The notes: generated from the letters alone by a model not told the origin. DNA of 64,000 nt from Gelidibacter japonicus (GCF_010725055.1 NZ_BJKB01000008.1:62001-126000), one strand, 5' to 3'. Counted from the first letter of the stretch, positions 26,848 through 36,417 are shown. A program made the numbers and translations.

Positions 26848-28008
26848 CTACAGCACACTTTTGATAATCTTCGATTTATGCACCGTTTCTTCCCATTCCG
26901 ATACAGGGTCAGAGTCTTTAGTAATCCCGCCACCAACATAGATAAAGACCTGATGATCTTTCATCTGCATACAACGCAAATTGACATAAAGGTCGGAAAC
27001 CGATTTTTGAACCCTGTAGGCATTATTTTCTACATTGCGTCGGTTGGGGTTTCTGCTGATTCTCTCTTTCAGGTGCAATTCGCCCATAAATCCCGCATAG
27101 AATTCACGAGGATAACCTTCATTTTCAACAATATACGATTTGGACTTTTCTTTTGGGAAACCACAAACTGCTGGGGTTGGATGTAGGGCTTCTAAGATGG
27201 GCTTGAGGCCTCTCGTTTCAGGTGACAATCGCATAGAAATCTCTGTTTGAAGATGTAAAAGATTTCCAGCTCTTACGGTTTTTTGCTCCGATACTTTTAT
27301 GAAGTCAGATGAAAATTGCCAATTGCCAACTGATTCCCGCAGACTTTCAACAATAAAATCAGTAACTATTTGTTGTTCTTCCTTCTCTTTGTCCTTCCAT
27401 ATTACATCTGCACTTCCTTCAAAAGCTTGGGTACCTGCCAAAGACATGGTTTTTAATTGATCGCCCCTTACATTCAATAAGGTTTCTGGCGTTGCTCCTA
27501 ACCACAGGCCTACTTTTGGATGGTACCAACAATATACAAAGGCGGTTGGGTAGCGCTGTAATAAACGTTTGAAAATTTCAATGGGAGAAGTACCTACATT
27601 CTCAATAAGTTCTCGCCTTGAAAGTACCACTTTTGAAAAGCTGCCTTTAGCAATCGCCTCAATCCCTTTTTCAACGTGCTTAATATGTGATAATTTTTCC
27701 GATTCTTTATTGTTATTGACAATATCTGACGTTTCATGACTCCTAATCTCAGTTTCCGAAAAATCATTTTTATCAAATTTCGCACAAATAACATCCGCAT
27801 GTTCTATGGGAAGTATATAGGCTTCTTGAAGGCTGTCAAAAGGAGCAAATACGAATCCGCTTTCAGAAAAATCAACAACCACATGCAAAGCATCATCATG
27901 CTGAAACATACGCTTCAGTTCTGACGAATTCGGTTTTCTATAAACCACAAAAGGTAACTTCTCATCATACTGCTTTTTGATCTGCTCAAAAAATTGATCC
28001 AAAACCAT
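26848..28008 (-). CDS. menF: Isochorismate synthase, chorismate-binding
   Basis: A 386-residue chorismate-binding enzyme that isomerises chorismate to isochorismate for menaquinone (and possibly siderophore) synthesis. Recognisable segments: IEAIAKGSFSKVVLSRRELI (~113-132), VYCWYHPKVGLWLGATPETLL (~158-178), MSLAGTQAFEG (~188-198) and HPTPAVCGFPKEKSKSYIVENEGYPREFYAGFMGE (~276-311), the conserved catalytic core. It starts 1 bp after the thioesterase gene ends, so the two are translationally linked. The neighbourhood with menD supports the menF call over entC. Confidence 0.93.
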   Translation of the reverse strand: MVLDQFFEQIKKQYDEKLPFVVYRKPNSSELKRMFQHDDALHVVVDFSESGFVFAPFDSLQEAYILPIEHADVICAKFDKNDFSETEIRSHETSDIVNNNKESEKLSHIKHVEKGIEAIAKGSFSKVVLSRRELIENVGTSPIEIFKRLLQRYPTAFVYCWYHPKVGLWLGATPETLLNVRGDQLKTMSLAGTQAFEGSADVIWKDKEKEEQQIVTDFIVESLRESVGNWQFSSDFIKVSEQKTVRAGNLLHLQTEISMRLSPETRGLKPILEALHPTPAVCGFPKEKSKSYIVENEGYPREFYAGFMGELHLKERISRNPNRRNVENNAYRVQKSVSDLYVNLRCMQMKDHQVFIYVGGGITKDSDPVSEWEETVHKSKIIKSVL

Positions 28009-28009
28009 T

Positions 28010-28435
28010 TTATTTGCTTTTTGGTAAGCTGATGGTAGACAATCTGCAGATGGAGATCAAGTTATCGTGATCATCTGTAATCCTTATATCCAAAAGCTGA
28101 GTGGTTCTGCCTTTGTGAAGAAAAGTCGCTTTAGCATAGACAAACCCGTCCTTAACTGACTTTAAATGGTTAGCGGTTATTTCGATGCCGCGGACAAACA
28201 AATGCTCAGTATCTAAAAAAATGTGAGACGCAAAACTCCCAACGCTTTCGGCTAAAGCAGCGGTGGCCCCACCATGAAGTACGCCGTCAGGTTGATATAC
28301 ACGCGAATTGACAGGCATTTTCGCCACTAAAAAATCGGGGCCATAGTCTATCATTTCAATATTCAAGGTCTCCATTAAGGTATTCTTACTGGCACTATTT
28401 GCTTTTGCCAGAATAGCTTCTTTAGATAATTGCAT
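28010..28435 (-). CDS. Hotdog-fold thioesterase, PaaI/DHNA-CoA thioesterase type
   Basis: A 141-residue hotdog-fold thioesterase. The substrate-binding helix motif YQPDGVLHGGATAALAESVGSFAS at ~48-71 (HGG with Glu in the following helix) matches the PaaI/YdiI group. In the menaquinone path such enzymes hydrolyse 1,4-dihydroxy-2-naphthoyl-CoA; position as first gene of a menF-menD run supports this role (MenI), but a symbol is not certain. It ends 1 bp before menF. Confidence 0.88.
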   Translation of the reverse strand: MQLSKEAILAKANSASKNTLMETLNIEMIDYGPDFLVAKMPVNSRVYQPDGVLHGGATAALAESVGSFASHIFLDTEHLFVRGIEITANHLKSVKDGFVYAKATFLHKGRTTQLLDIRITDDHDNLISICRLSTISLPKSK

Positions 28436-28479
28436 ATAAAATTGGGTTTTTCAAATCGAATGTAAAGGTACAAAACAAT

Positions 28480-28660
28480 CTTTCAGGTTTCAGATTTCTT
28501 GTTTCTTGTTTCTTGTTTCTTGTTTCGGGTTTTTAAAAAAAAATATGGTCATTTCTATATTGATTGTTGTTCTTATGTATTCAAAGTAGATTATTTTCTG
28601 TTTTGTCTTGAATCCTGAATCTTGAATCCTGAATCTTGAATCTTGAATCCTGAATTTTTT
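28480..28660. repeat. Heptanucleotide repeat tracts (TTTCTTG and CTTGAAT/CCTGAAT)
   Basis: Two adjacent 7-bp-period tracts in the 272-bp spacer: about four TTTCTTG units (28494-28527) and about seven units alternating CTTGAAT and CCTGAAT (28606-28656). The spacing before the hydrolase start is about 50 bp. Confidence 0.75.
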
Positions 28661-28707
28661 ATCAATTCTTATCTCAGTATCTTTATGGAATAATAAATGT
28701 CAAAAGC

Positions 28708-29352
28708 ATGAAGCCAACAGAAAAAGAAATCACCTACCAAACCACAAACTCCTACTCCGCTCTAAACACCTTATCTGATAGCACAAAAAACGTATGGTTC
28801 GCCTGTCATGGCATGGGTTATTTGAGCCGGTATTTTTTGAAATATTTTGCGGAATTGAATCCTGAAGAAAACTATATTATTGCTCCTCAAGCACAAAGTA
28901 AATATTATGTAAGCTCCAGATTAAAACATGTAGGTGCCAGTTGGTTGACCAAGGAAAACACTATCAAAGAAACTGAAAATGTAATGCGTTATCTTGATGC
29001 TGTTCTTAATGCGGAACATCTTTCCAAAAATCAGAATCTAATTATGTTGGGATATTCACAGGGTGTTTCTGTTGCTTTGAGATATATCGCCAAACGGCAA
29101 TTGAGGTGCTCTCAAATCGTGATGATGTCTGGTGGGATTCCCAAGGAATTAACTGCTGCTGATTTTAAATTTTTAGACCCGATGACAAAAATCTCTTTGA
29201 TTTATGGAACTAATGATGAATACCTCGACGAAGATCGCCTGTCCTTAGAAAAAAACAGAGCTTTCGAACTGTTTGGCCATTGCGAATTGCAAATTATGCC
29301 ATTTGACGGCAAACATGAAGTCAATACATCACTGATTAAGCAGATTGCTTAG
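28708..29352 (+). CDS. Alpha/beta hydrolase, carboxylesterase/phospholipase-like
   Basis: A 214-residue alpha/beta hydrolase without a signal peptide. The catalytic triad can be traced: nucleophile Ser in LGYSQGVSVALRY (~113-125), Asp in IYGTNDEYLDED (~170-180) and His in PFDGKHEVN (~198-206). The N-terminal HGMGYLSRYFLKYFAEL gives the oxyanion-hole region. It resembles the phospholipase/carboxylesterase (PF02230) group. It lies alone on the plus strand between two minus-strand blocks. Confidence 0.8.
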   Translation: MKPTEKEITYQTTNSYSALNTLSDSTKNVWFACHGMGYLSRYFLKYFAELNPEENYIIAPQAQSKYYVSSRLKHVGASWLTKENTIKETENVMRYLDAVLNAEHLSKNQNLIMLGYSQGVSVALRYIAKRQLRCSQIVMMSGGIPKELTAADFKFLDPMTKISLIYGTNDEYLDEDRLSLEKNRAFELFGHCELQIMPFDGKHEVNTSLIKQIA

Positions 29353-29389
29353 TGCGATTTTAAATTACTGTTCCTGTTTCCAGCGTAAT

Positions 29390-30595
29390 TTATCTGCCAA
29401 ATTTAAAGTATTCAGAGAGTTCATGTTTTTCTCCCTTTAACATCGCCGATACCATATCCATGCCAATAACTGAAAAGGTAATCCCATTACCGCCAAAGCC
29501 CAACACGAAATACGCATTTTTAAAATCGGGATGTTTACCAATATAAGGTAAGCCGTCCCAGGTTTCTCCAAAAGTTCCTGCCCAGCCAAAATCGACTCTA
29601 AACGTATAATTGGGGAATATCTTGGTCATGGTTTTTTCTAACTTTCTTGCTTTCTTTTTGAGCAATGCATCTCTTTTATCGGCATTGACAAAATCTTCAT
29701 CCTCACCACCAATCAAAAAACGGTTATCATCGGTAGTTCTCATATAATTGTACGGATCGGAAGTGTTCCAAAACAAAGTGTTTTGTAAATGTGATTGGTC
29801 ATCTTCATTCTGTTCGCCAACTATGGCATAGGTAGACAAAAGATTCACAATTTTCTCAGGTATGATCTCTGTGCTTTCAAAACCATTGCAAAAGATGATT
29901 TTTTTGGCCTTAATGGTCTTTTCGAATTCGGTATGTACCAAAACGTCCTTACTGCGGTATTCAATCTTAACCACATCGGTTTTGTCGTAAATCTGTAAAC
30001 CATTTTTATGATTATGGTATAACAGATCATGCGCCAATTGAAAAGCATCTATACTCCCACCTTGATCTGACAGAATACCACCATGCGAATTCGCGAGTTG
30101 GTATTGTTTCTCAATGGCTTTTGCTTCCAACCATTTTACGGGAAATCCATGTTTTTTTCGAGCTTCAAACTCTTGCTTTAACCAAGACACATCCTTTTTT
30201 CTTGATGCGAAATACAAGGATTCCTTTTTTGTGAAACCACAAGTCGATTTTATGCTTTTTGAAATCTTTTGAAGTTGGTCAATAGAATCAAAACAGGCTT
30301 TATAACTTAACACGGCGCCTTTTTCGCCAATCATGTCGATAAGCTCGAAGAGTGGCTTATCAATTTCGTACTGGAGCATAGAGGTTGTCGCCGATGTACT
30401 CCCATGGCACACCTCCCGCTTGTCGACTATGACCGTTTTGTAACCATCGGAAATACATTGATGTGCAATTAAACTGCCAGTGATACCAGCACCAATAATA
30501 ACAATATCCGTTTCTATATCTACATTCAGTGAAGGATAGGAATGAAGAATGCCGTTTTTAACCAGCCAAAAAGGTTCTACAGATGTTAATCGCAT
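29390..30595 (-). CDS. FAD-dependent oxidoreductase of the DAO (D-amino-acid oxidase/glycine oxidase) family
   Basis: A 401-residue flavoprotein from ATG 30595 (an ATG at 30616 would add seven residues). The Rossmann FAD motif is VIIGAGITGSLIAHQCISDGYKTVIVDKRE (~32-61), followed by HGSTSATTSMLQYEID. A second FAD/substrate region appears as KKIIFCNGFES, and the C-terminal signature TWDGLPYIGKHPDFKNAYFVLGFGGNGITFSVIG is typical of the DAO family. It converges with the hydrolase gene, and no partner gene marks the substrate. Sarcosine, glycine or a related amine could be the substrate. Confidence 0.85.
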   Translation of the reverse strand: MRLTSVEPFWLVKNGILHSYPSLNVDIETDIVIIGAGITGSLIAHQCISDGYKTVIVDKREVCHGSTSATTSMLQYEIDKPLFELIDMIGEKGAVLSYKACFDSIDQLQKISKSIKSTCGFTKKESLYFASRKKDVSWLKQEFEARKKHGFPVKWLEAKAIEKQYQLANSHGGILSDQGGSIDAFQLAHDLLYHNHKNGLQIYDKTDVVKIEYRSKDVLVHTEFEKTIKAKKIIFCNGFESTEIIPEKIVNLLSTYAIVGEQNEDDQSHLQNTLFWNTSDPYNYMRTTDDNRFLIGGEDEDFVNADKRDALLKKKARKLEKTMTKIFPNYTFRVDFGWAGTFGETWDGLPYIGKHPDFKNAYFVLGFGGNGITFSVIGMDMVSAMLKGEKHELSEYFKFGR

Positions 30596-30709
30596 AAATT
30601 CTAATTTGGATCCCACTAAGGATATTATTACCGAAGATTCTTGATTTTATGTTAAAATTAATCCATTTAGAAAACTCATTCACAAAAAAGACTACCCCAT
30701 TAGCCTCTT

Positions 30710-31657
30710 TTAAGTTGTGAGGTTCTGAATAATTGATTTTACAGGAAGAATTTCTGTTGTGTGCTCAATACTTGGTCCCGCTACCCAAACGGTTTTATAG
30801 GTTGCTTCTTTTGCTGCTTTTTCCGTAGCTCTCATACCAATCGAGAAACGGATCATCTTTACCCATTTTTTGAGTTTTTTGTTTTTGTTCAACACGGATT
30901 CCAACCACGATTCCTTAGTGCCGATCTTTTGAACGTAAGGCGTGTTAATGACCGTACACGGTGTTCCGGAAATTCGTTGTGTCATCACAATATCATTGGC
31001 GCCATAATCGACACAGGCTTGTTTATACTCATCGGTTACACCTGCTTCCATAGAGGCAATAAATGGACTTCCAATAGAAACGCCATCGGCGCCATACCCC
31101 AACATGGTATCAAGTTCCGCTTTCGTACCGACACCTCCAGCCGAAATCACTGGAATCTTACAATTGCTTTTCAAAAGAACAATTAAATCCTTAGGTGAAA
31201 TTTCGCCACGATGTCCTCCTGCTTCATTATTGACTGCAATAATGGCATCGGCCCCTAAAGCTTCAACTTTTTGGGCGAATTTCAGATCGGTCACATCACA
31301 AAGCACCTTAATACCCACCTTATGCGCTTGGTTGATAGTTTCTTCCGGACTTCCCAAAGAGGTGATGATAAAGTCACAGCCTTCTTCACATAATACACGG
31401 AGTTGATCTTTGTACTTGATATTGGATTTGTTGACAATCAAATTGAATCCAAAAGAACCACCTTCCACCTTGGCCGCTTTGAGTTCATGAATGGCAGCTT
31501 TAAGCTCTGGCAATGTTCTGTAGTTTAAGGCTGGAATGCATCCCGCAATCCCCCCTTTCATAGCTTCAATAACCATAGCAGTATTTGACACCAAAAACAT
31601 TGGAGCTTGGATGATGGGATATTTAATATTGAGAAGTTGGTTAAGTTGTGCTGACAT
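30710..31657 (-). CDS. NAD(P)H-dependent flavin oxidoreductase, nitronate monooxygenase family
   Basis: A 315-residue TIM-barrel flavoprotein. Family features: LLNIKYPIIQAPMFLVSN (~7-24), a strand VKVLCDVTDLKFA region, the motif IIAVNNEAGGHRGEISP (~140-156, the conserved His of nitronate monooxygenases lies in GGHRG), and a phosphate-binding GGVGTKAELDTMLGYGADGVSIGSPF (~175-200). Enzymes of the group oxidise alkyl nitronates or act as enoyl-ACP reductase II. With no fatty-acid genes nearby, the nitronate call is favoured. Confidence 0.83.
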   Translation of the reverse strand: MSAQLNQLLNIKYPIIQAPMFLVSNTAMVIEAMKGGIAGCIPALNYRTLPELKAAIHELKAAKVEGGSFGFNLIVNKSNIKYKDQLRVLCEEGCDFIITSLGSPEETINQAHKVGIKVLCDVTDLKFAQKVEALGADAIIAVNNEAGGHRGEISPKDLIVLLKSNCKIPVISAGGVGTKAELDTMLGYGADGVSIGSPFIASMEAGVTDEYKQACVDYGANDIVMTQRISGTPCTVINTPYVQKIGTKESWLESVLNKNKKLKKWVKMIRFSIGMRATEKAAKEATYKTVWVAGPSIEHTTEILPVKSIIQNLTT

Positions 31658-32003
31658 GAGATTTAATTAAAGACTTGACGGTTTCGAAAACCTTAGTCCG
31701 ATTTTGTCAGGCAAATATATGAAAATATGTTATGCATGCATAATAAATTATGAAGTTATACGGAAGTGTAAATTTCATATCAACAGAGCAGAATTCCACC
31801 TTAAAACATAAAAAGACCTCACAGGTTTTTAAATCCTGTGAGGTCTTGTTCAATGGCTCCGGTTTTGGGTTTTGCTTGCTTGTTGGCAGATAGGGGTTAG
31901 ATTCTCAAAACCCTTTCAGAGTTTGAAACCTTGAAAGGGCTGAATAAATGAAGACCTGCAAGAAGCTCCGGGATTGGAAACCTTGCAGGTCTGGATTTCG
32001 CAT

Positions 32004-32039
32004 AAAAAAACGCAACCAAGCTAATGATTGCGTTTTTTT
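32004..32039 (-). terminator. dnaK terminator
   Basis: Arms AAAAAAACGCAA and TTGCGTTTTTTT (32004-32015 and 32028-32039) around a 12-nt loop. On the minus strand the hairpin ends in a T run, 30 bp after the dnaK stop codon. Confidence 0.85.
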
Positions 32040-32040
32040 G

Positions 32041-32065
32041 ATGAGATTCCTGCCTTCGCAGAAAT
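32041..32065. repeat. Palindromic element TGAGATTCCTGC-type at the dnaK 3' end
   Basis: ATGAGATTCCTGCCTTCGCAG followed by AAAT lies directly beside the dnaK stop codon. Near-identical sequences flank the comM stop codon (about 51099-51123) and, interrupted by other sequence, the comM fragment near 50.4 kb. Confidence 0.55.
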
Positions 32066-32068
32066 TTG

Positions 32069-33979
32069 TTATTTCACTTCTTCAAAATCAACATCCTCAA
32101 CATCGCTGCCTTCATGAGACTGTCCATCTTGACTGGCACCTCCAGCGTCTGGGCCTGGTTGTGCACCTCCCTGATCTGCTTGTGCTTTGTACATCTCTTC
32201 ACTCGCTACTTTCCAAGCTTCATTGATTTTCTCAAGAGCTGGATCAATTAATGCGATGTCTTTAGAGTCAAAAGCTGTTTTCAATTCTGCCAATGCTTCT
32301 TCGATTGGTTTTTTCTTATCATCAGATAATTTATCACCAAACTCTTTCAATTGACTTTCCGTTTGGAAAATCATTGCATCAGCAGCGTTTAATTTGTCAG
32401 CTTTCTCTTTTGCTAATTTATCGGCTTCAGCATTGGCTTCAGCATCTGCTTTCATCTTTTTGATTTCTTCTTCAGTCAATCCAGATGATGCTTCGATACG
32501 AATATCTTGTGTCTTTCCAGTTGCTTTATCACTTGCCGTTACGTGAATGATACCGTTGGCATCAATATCAAACGTTACTTCAATTTGTGGAGTTCCACGT
32601 TTTGCTGGTGGAATACCATCCAAATGAAAACGTCCAATGGTTTTATTATCGGCGGCCATAGTACGCTCACCTTGAAGTACGTGGATTTCTACTGAAGGTT
32701 GATTGTCTGCAGCTGTTGAGAATACTTGCGATTTCTTAGTAGGAATCGTCGTATTGGCCTCAATCAACTTCGTCATGACGTTACCCATAGTTTCAATACC
32801 TAAAGACAACGGCGTCACATCAAGAAGCAATACATCTTTAACATCTCCAGACAAGACACCTCCTTGAATTGCTGCTCCTACGGCAACCACTTCATCAGCA
32901 TTCACACCCTTACTTGGTGCTTTTCCAAAGAATTTTTCAACTGCAGCTTGTACAGCTGGAATACGTGTAGATCCACCAACCAAGATGACCTCGTCGATAT
33001 CTCCTTTTGAAAGACCTGCAGCTTTCATCGCATTTTGACATGGCTCAATGGTACGCTTTACCAAATCATCAATCAATTGCTCAAATTTTGCACGGGTTAA
33101 AGTTCTTACCAAGTGTTTTGGACCACTTGCAGTAGCCGTAACATACGGCAAGTTAACTTCTGTTTGGGCTGAAGATGACAACTCGATCTTTGCTTTCTCG
33201 GCAGCCTCTTTCAAACGTTGAAGTGCCATAGGGTCTTTACGTAAATCGATATCTTCTTCCGATTTAAACTCGTCGGCCAACCAATCAATTACTTTTTGAT
33301 CTACATCATCACCACCTAAATGGGTATCTCCTTCTGTTGACAATACTTCAAAAACGCCATCACCTAATTCTAAGATAGACACGTCATGTGTTCCACCTCC
33401 AAAGTCAAAAACTACAATTTTTTGGTCTTTTCCTTTCTTATCCAATCCGTAAGCCAAAGCAGCTGCGGTTGGTTCGTTGATAATACGTCTTACTTTTAAA
33501 CCAGCAATTTCACCAGCCTCTTTAGTGGCCTGACGTTGTGAGTCATTAAAATAAGCAGGAACCGTAATTACAGCCTCGCTTACAGTTTGACCTAAATAAT
33601 CTTCAGCAGTTTTCTTCATTTTTTGAAGAATCATTGCTGATAATTCTTGTGGTGTATATAAACGTCCGTCAATATCTACTCTTGGCGTATCATTATCACC
33701 TTTGACCACTTTATATGGTACACGTTCTGCCTCATTCTTAGATTCAGAATACTTGTTTCCCATAAAACGCTTAATAGAATTAACGGTCTTTCTAGGATTC
33801 GTTACTGCCTGACGTTTCGCTGGGTCACCAACTTTAATTTCGCCACCTTCTACGAAAGCGATAACTGATGGTGTGGTTCTTTTACCTTCTGCATTAGGAA
33901 TTACAACTGGCTCATTACCTTCCATTACCGAAACACAGGAGTTGGTTGTACCTAAATCGATTCCAATTATTTTACTCAT
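32069..33979 (-). CDS. dnaK: Molecular chaperone DnaK (Hsp70)
   Basis: A 636-residue Hsp70. The ATPase signature [17 protein letters not shown] begins at residue 4; further Hsp70 motifs are [20 protein letters not shown] (~190-209), [17 protein letters not shown] (~329-345) and the substrate-binding-domain hydrophobic linker [16 protein letters not shown] (~382-397). The tail is Gly/Gln-rich, ending [11 protein letters not shown]. It binds unfolded proteins in the cytosol together with DnaJ and GrpE, neither of which is in the window. It is monocistronic, with its own terminator, and the promoter region has heat-shock-like symmetry (34017-34068). Confidence 0.97.
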   Translation of the reverse strand: MSKIIGIDLGTTNSCVSVMEGNEPVVIPNAEGKRTTPSVIAFVEGGEIKVGDPAKRQAVTNPRKTVNSIKRFMGNKYSESKNEAERVPYKVVKGDNDTPRVDIDGRLYTPQELSAMILQKMKKTAEDYLGQTVSEAVITVPAYFNDSQRQATKEAGEIAGLKVRRIINEPTAAALAYGLDKKGKDQKIVVFDFGGGTHDVSILELGDGVFEVLSTEGDTHLGGDDVDQKVIDWLADEFKSEEDIDLRKDPMALQRLKEAAEKAKIELSSSAQTEVNLPYVTATASGPKHLVRTLTRAKFEQLIDDLVKRTIEPCQNAMKAAGLSKGDIDEVILVGGSTRIPAVQAAVEKFFGKAPSKGVNADEVVAVGAAIQGGVLSGDVKDVLLLDVTPLSLGIETMGNVMTKLIEANTTIPTKKSQVFSTAADNQPSVEIHVLQGERTMAADNKTIGRFHLDGIPPAKRGTPQIEVTFDIDANGIIHVTASDKATGKTQDIRIEASSGLTEEEIKKMKADAEANAEADKLAKEKADKLNAADAMIFQTESQLKEFGDKLSDDKKKPIEEALAELKTAFDSKDIALIDPALEKINEAWKVASEEMYKAQADQGGAQPGPDAGGASQDGQSHEGSDVEDVDFEEVK

Positions 33980-34028
33980 AATATATGTTTTGTGTTGAAT
34001 ATTAATTTTTTATTTCTCTTTGTATATG

Positions 34029-34068
34029 TCAATGACTGTGCCATGACAGAAAATATGACAAGGTGTCA
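34029..34068 (-). promoter_or_regulatory. dnaK promoter region with sigma54-like box and TGACA/TGTCA dyad
   Basis: On the minus strand, TGGCAC-N5-TTGA (34043-34029) resembles a -24/-12 promoter and would place the start about 38 nt before the dnaK ATG. Just upstream lie TGTCA/TGACA words, including an inverted pair TGACA-AGG-TGTCA (34056-34068) and a further TGACA at 34044-34048, in a pattern that could bind a regulator. The assignment is by sequence only. Confidence 0.4.
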
Positions 34069-34153
34069 TTTATTTTACAAAAACTTCAACACCGTTATTG
34101 CTCTAGATTAGGAAAGGATTTGTAATTTTACAAATAACCCAAAACAAATTCAC

Positions 34154-34675
34154 ATGAAAAAGATGTTTTCTTTATTGTTTGTCACAACTATGTTATTTAC
34201 TGCATGTACTGGTTCCCAAGGACCACCAGGACCTCCGGGACCTCCGGGAAGTACGGGATCTCCAGGTAATGATGGTGAGATAATTGCTTCCTCTGCCTTT
34301 GAAATTGATATCACTTTCAACGCTGACAATAACTTCTCGCACACAGAAAATTATGGCTTTGTAGTCTTAGAGTCTGATGTTACTCTTGTTTATATTTTAT
34401 GGGAAACCATAGATGGCATAGATATTTGGCGCTTGATGCCTCAAACAGTGGCTTTCAACAATGGCAGTCTTATTTACAATTTCGATTTTACCCAAACCGA
34501 TGTCCGCATCTTCTTAGATGGCACTACAAATTTCGCAACATTAGGAAGCGAATGGACAGATAACCAGGTGTTCAGAGTGGTGGTCATACCTGCGGACAAT
34601 GTGGATGGAATAGATGTTTCCAATCTTAATGAAGTCATGCAATCCTATCATATTGAAAGTTTTGAAATAAAATAG
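34154..34675 (+). CDS. Collagen-like lipoprotein
   Basis: A 173-residue predicted lipoprotein: signal peptide with lipobox-type LFTAC (Cys at ~18), then about eight collagen-type Gly-X-Y triplets (GSQGPPGPPGPPGSTGSPGNDG), then a ~130-residue globular domain beginning SAFEIDITFNADNN and ending IESFEIK. The pattern (lipobox, short collagen-like stalk, globular head) is common in Bacteroidota surface proteins. Function is unknown. A possible hairpin terminator lies 50 bp downstream. Confidence 0.8.
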   Translation: MKKMFSLLFVTTMLFTACTGSQGPPGPPGPPGSTGSPGNDGEIIASSAFEIDITFNADNNFSHTENYGFVVLESDVTLVYILWETIDGIDIWRLMPQTVAFNNGSLIYNFDFTQTDVRIFLDGTTNFATLGSEWTDNQVFRVVVIPADNVDGIDVSNLNEVMQSYHIESFEIK

Positions 34676-34733
34676 ATATAGAACTGTCCATATTCTATTA
34701 AGGATGTATTTACAACTATCTATTGTCAGTTTG

Positions 34734-34762
34734 AATCTGCCTCGTCAGTAACGGGGCAGATT
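34734..34762 (+). terminator. Possible terminator after the collagen-like gene
   Basis: Arms AATCTGCCTCG and CGGGGCAGATT (with one wobble pair) enclose a seven-base loop; no strong T run follows, so it is a weak candidate. Confidence 0.4.
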
Positions 34763-34941
34763 ATAATTGTCATTATTTTGTGCAATAATGACATCTTTTT
34801 TAGAATTAATCAGTGAGAAGGTTTCCTGCAGATATTCTATGTTTTCACAAATAGTCTGCCTACCACAGCTTATTCTCTGAACCTTGAACACGGAATTCTG
34901 AACTAAAATACCCAACTCAAAACTCGTCCTCTTCACCTCTG

Positions 34942-34970
34942 TGTTTTCACCTAAAAAGAGACTATATTTG
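34942..34970 (+). promoter_or_regulatory. Candidate promoter of sdaA
   Basis: The -7 box TATATTTG (34963-34970) matches the Bacteroidota TAnnTTTG consensus, with a TTTT-rich -33 region near 34943. The transcription start would be about 16 nt before the sdaA ATG (34993). The remaining part of the 317-bp spacer holds no convincing gene. Confidence 0.5.
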
Positions 34971-34992
34971 TCCATCTAAATCGTTTTCGTCA

Positions 34993-36417
34993 ATGGAGTG
35001 TATTTCTGTATTCGATATGTTAAAAATTGGGGTTGGCCCATCAAGTTCTCATACCTTAGGGCCTTGGCGTGCTGCCGAACGCTGGATAAAGGAATTAAAG
35101 GATAGCAATAGATTTCACAAAGTAGAACATATCACTGTTGATCTTTATGGCTCTTTATCTTTAACCGGGAAAGGTCATGCTACAGATTATGCCGTTATGT
35201 TGGGACTATATGGGGCAGATCCTGAACAGATTCCGATAGATGACATCGAAACTATTATTGCATCCATTAAAAACACAAACTCGTTGATGTTCAACAATGA
35301 GATTCCAATAGCTTTTGATGCCAAAACGGACATTGTTTTCAATAGAAAATTTTTACCGTACCATGCTAACGGCATGATATTTACTGCGACCATCAATGGT
35401 CGAAAATCCAGTTCTACCTTTTACTCTATTGGAGGTGGATTTGTGGTAAAGGAAGAGCGAACGGTCTCAAAAAAACAAGATGAAATCTTTGAAAACACCT
35501 TTCCATATCCTATTCGTTTGGGTACGGAACTATTATCATATTGCAGCGACTTAAACCTGCCTATCTCTGGAGTAGTCTTAGAAAATGAAAAATCGATTAG
35601 AGATATGGAAACTATCGATTTTGAATTAAAACGTATTTGGGACACCATGTTGGAATGCATGTATATTGGATGCCACACAGAAGGCCACTTACCAGGAGGT
35701 TTGAATGTAAGACGACGGGCTTTCGACATGCATAAAGCTCTGAAATGCGATCTGCCTTATGAAAATCCTCAAGAATGGTTAGAGACCATTAGAAAAACCG
35801 AAGTCAAATTTAGACAGATTCTACAGTGGGTCAGTTGTTTTGCGCTAAGCGTCAATGAAGTGAATGCTGCTTTGGGTCGCGTAGTGACAGCACCAACCAA
35901 CGGAAGTGCCGGTGTAATTCCCGCCGTATTGATGTATTATATGGTGATTGAAAATCATGAAGCCGATTTTGAACATATTAAAAAATTTCTCTTGGTGGCG
36001 GGCGAAATTGGCAGCGTATTTAAAAAAGGCGCAACCATTTCAGCGGCTATGGGCGGCTGTCAGGCAGAAATTGGCGTCTCGTCTTCCATGGCAGCTGGTG
36101 CCTTATGTGAATTACTTGGAGGCTCACCCGAGCAAGTGTTGATCGCTGCTGAAATCGCCATGGAACATCATTTAGGAATGACCTGCGATCCTATTGGAGG
36201 CCTGGTCCAAATTCCGTGTATTGAACGCAATGCCATGGGTGCCATTAAAGCCATCAATGCGGCAGAAATGGCATTGGGAACAGATCCCAAAAACGTGAAG
36301 GTGCCTTTTGACAAAGTGGTCAACACCATGTGGGAAACGGCTAAAGATATGAGTTCCAAATACAAGGAAACTTCCGAAGGTGGTCTGGCAGTTGGTGTGA
36401 ATTTATCAGATTGTTAG
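34993..36417 (+). CDS. sdaA: L-serine ammonia-lyase (single-chain, iron-sulfur type)
   Basis: A 474-residue L-serine dehydratase that deaminates serine to pyruvate and ammonia using a [4Fe-4S] cluster. The N-terminal beta domain starts [25 protein letters not shown] (SSSHT at 17-21). The C-terminal alpha domain has [22 protein letters not shown] (~295-316), [25 protein letters not shown] (~345-370, cluster-binding Cys) and [31 protein letters not shown] (~388-418, further cluster Cys). Length matches fused E. coli-type SdaA. It stands alone between two unrelated genes. Confidence 0.95.
   Translation: MECISVFDMLKIGVGPSSSHTLGPWRAAERWIKELKDSNRFHKVEHITVDLYGSLSLTGKGHATDYAVMLGLYGADPEQIPIDDIETIIASIKNTNSLMFNNEIPIAFDAKTDIVFNRKFLPYHANGMIFTATINGRKSSSTFYSIGGGFVVKEERTVSKKQDEIFENTFPYPIRLGTELLSYCSDLNLPISGVVLENEKSIRDMETIDFELKRIWDTMLECMYIGCHTEGHLPGGLNVRRRAFDMHKALKCDLPYENPQEWLETIRKTEVKFRQILQWVSCFALSVNEVNAALGRVVTAPTNGSAGVIPAVLMYYMVIENHEADFEHIKKFLLVAGEIGSVFKKGATISAAMGGCQAEIGVSSSMAAGALCELLGGSPEQVLIAAEIAMEHHLGMTCDPIGGLVQIPCIERNAMGAIKAINAAEMALGTDPKNVKVPFDKVVNTMWETAKDMSSKYKETSEGGLAVGVNLSDC

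Larger units (their letters stand above)
31658..32068. repeat. Spacer with three consecutive hairpins between the oxidoreductase gene and dnaK
   Basis: This 411-bp spacer carries three strong hairpins in tandem: AAGACCTCACAGG/CCTGTGAGGTCTT (31813-31847), CCCTTTCA/TGAAAGGG (31911-31938 approximately) and GACCTGCAAG/CTTGCAGGTC (31953-31991). They are similar in size and symmetry and look like members of a dispersed intergenic hairpin family. The dnaK terminator follows. Confidence 0.7.

Noticed and set aside
28480-28660. CRISPR-like array
   Set aside because: Units are 7 bp with no spacers, and no cas gene is present.
31948-32226. Plus-strand small ORFs over the dnaK 3' end
   Set aside because: They are antisense to dnaK and its terminator, with no protein-like composition.
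34745-34975. Small minus-strand gene upstream of sdaA
   Set aside because: Low-complexity product, no homology pattern or start context, and it overlaps the likely sdaA promoter.
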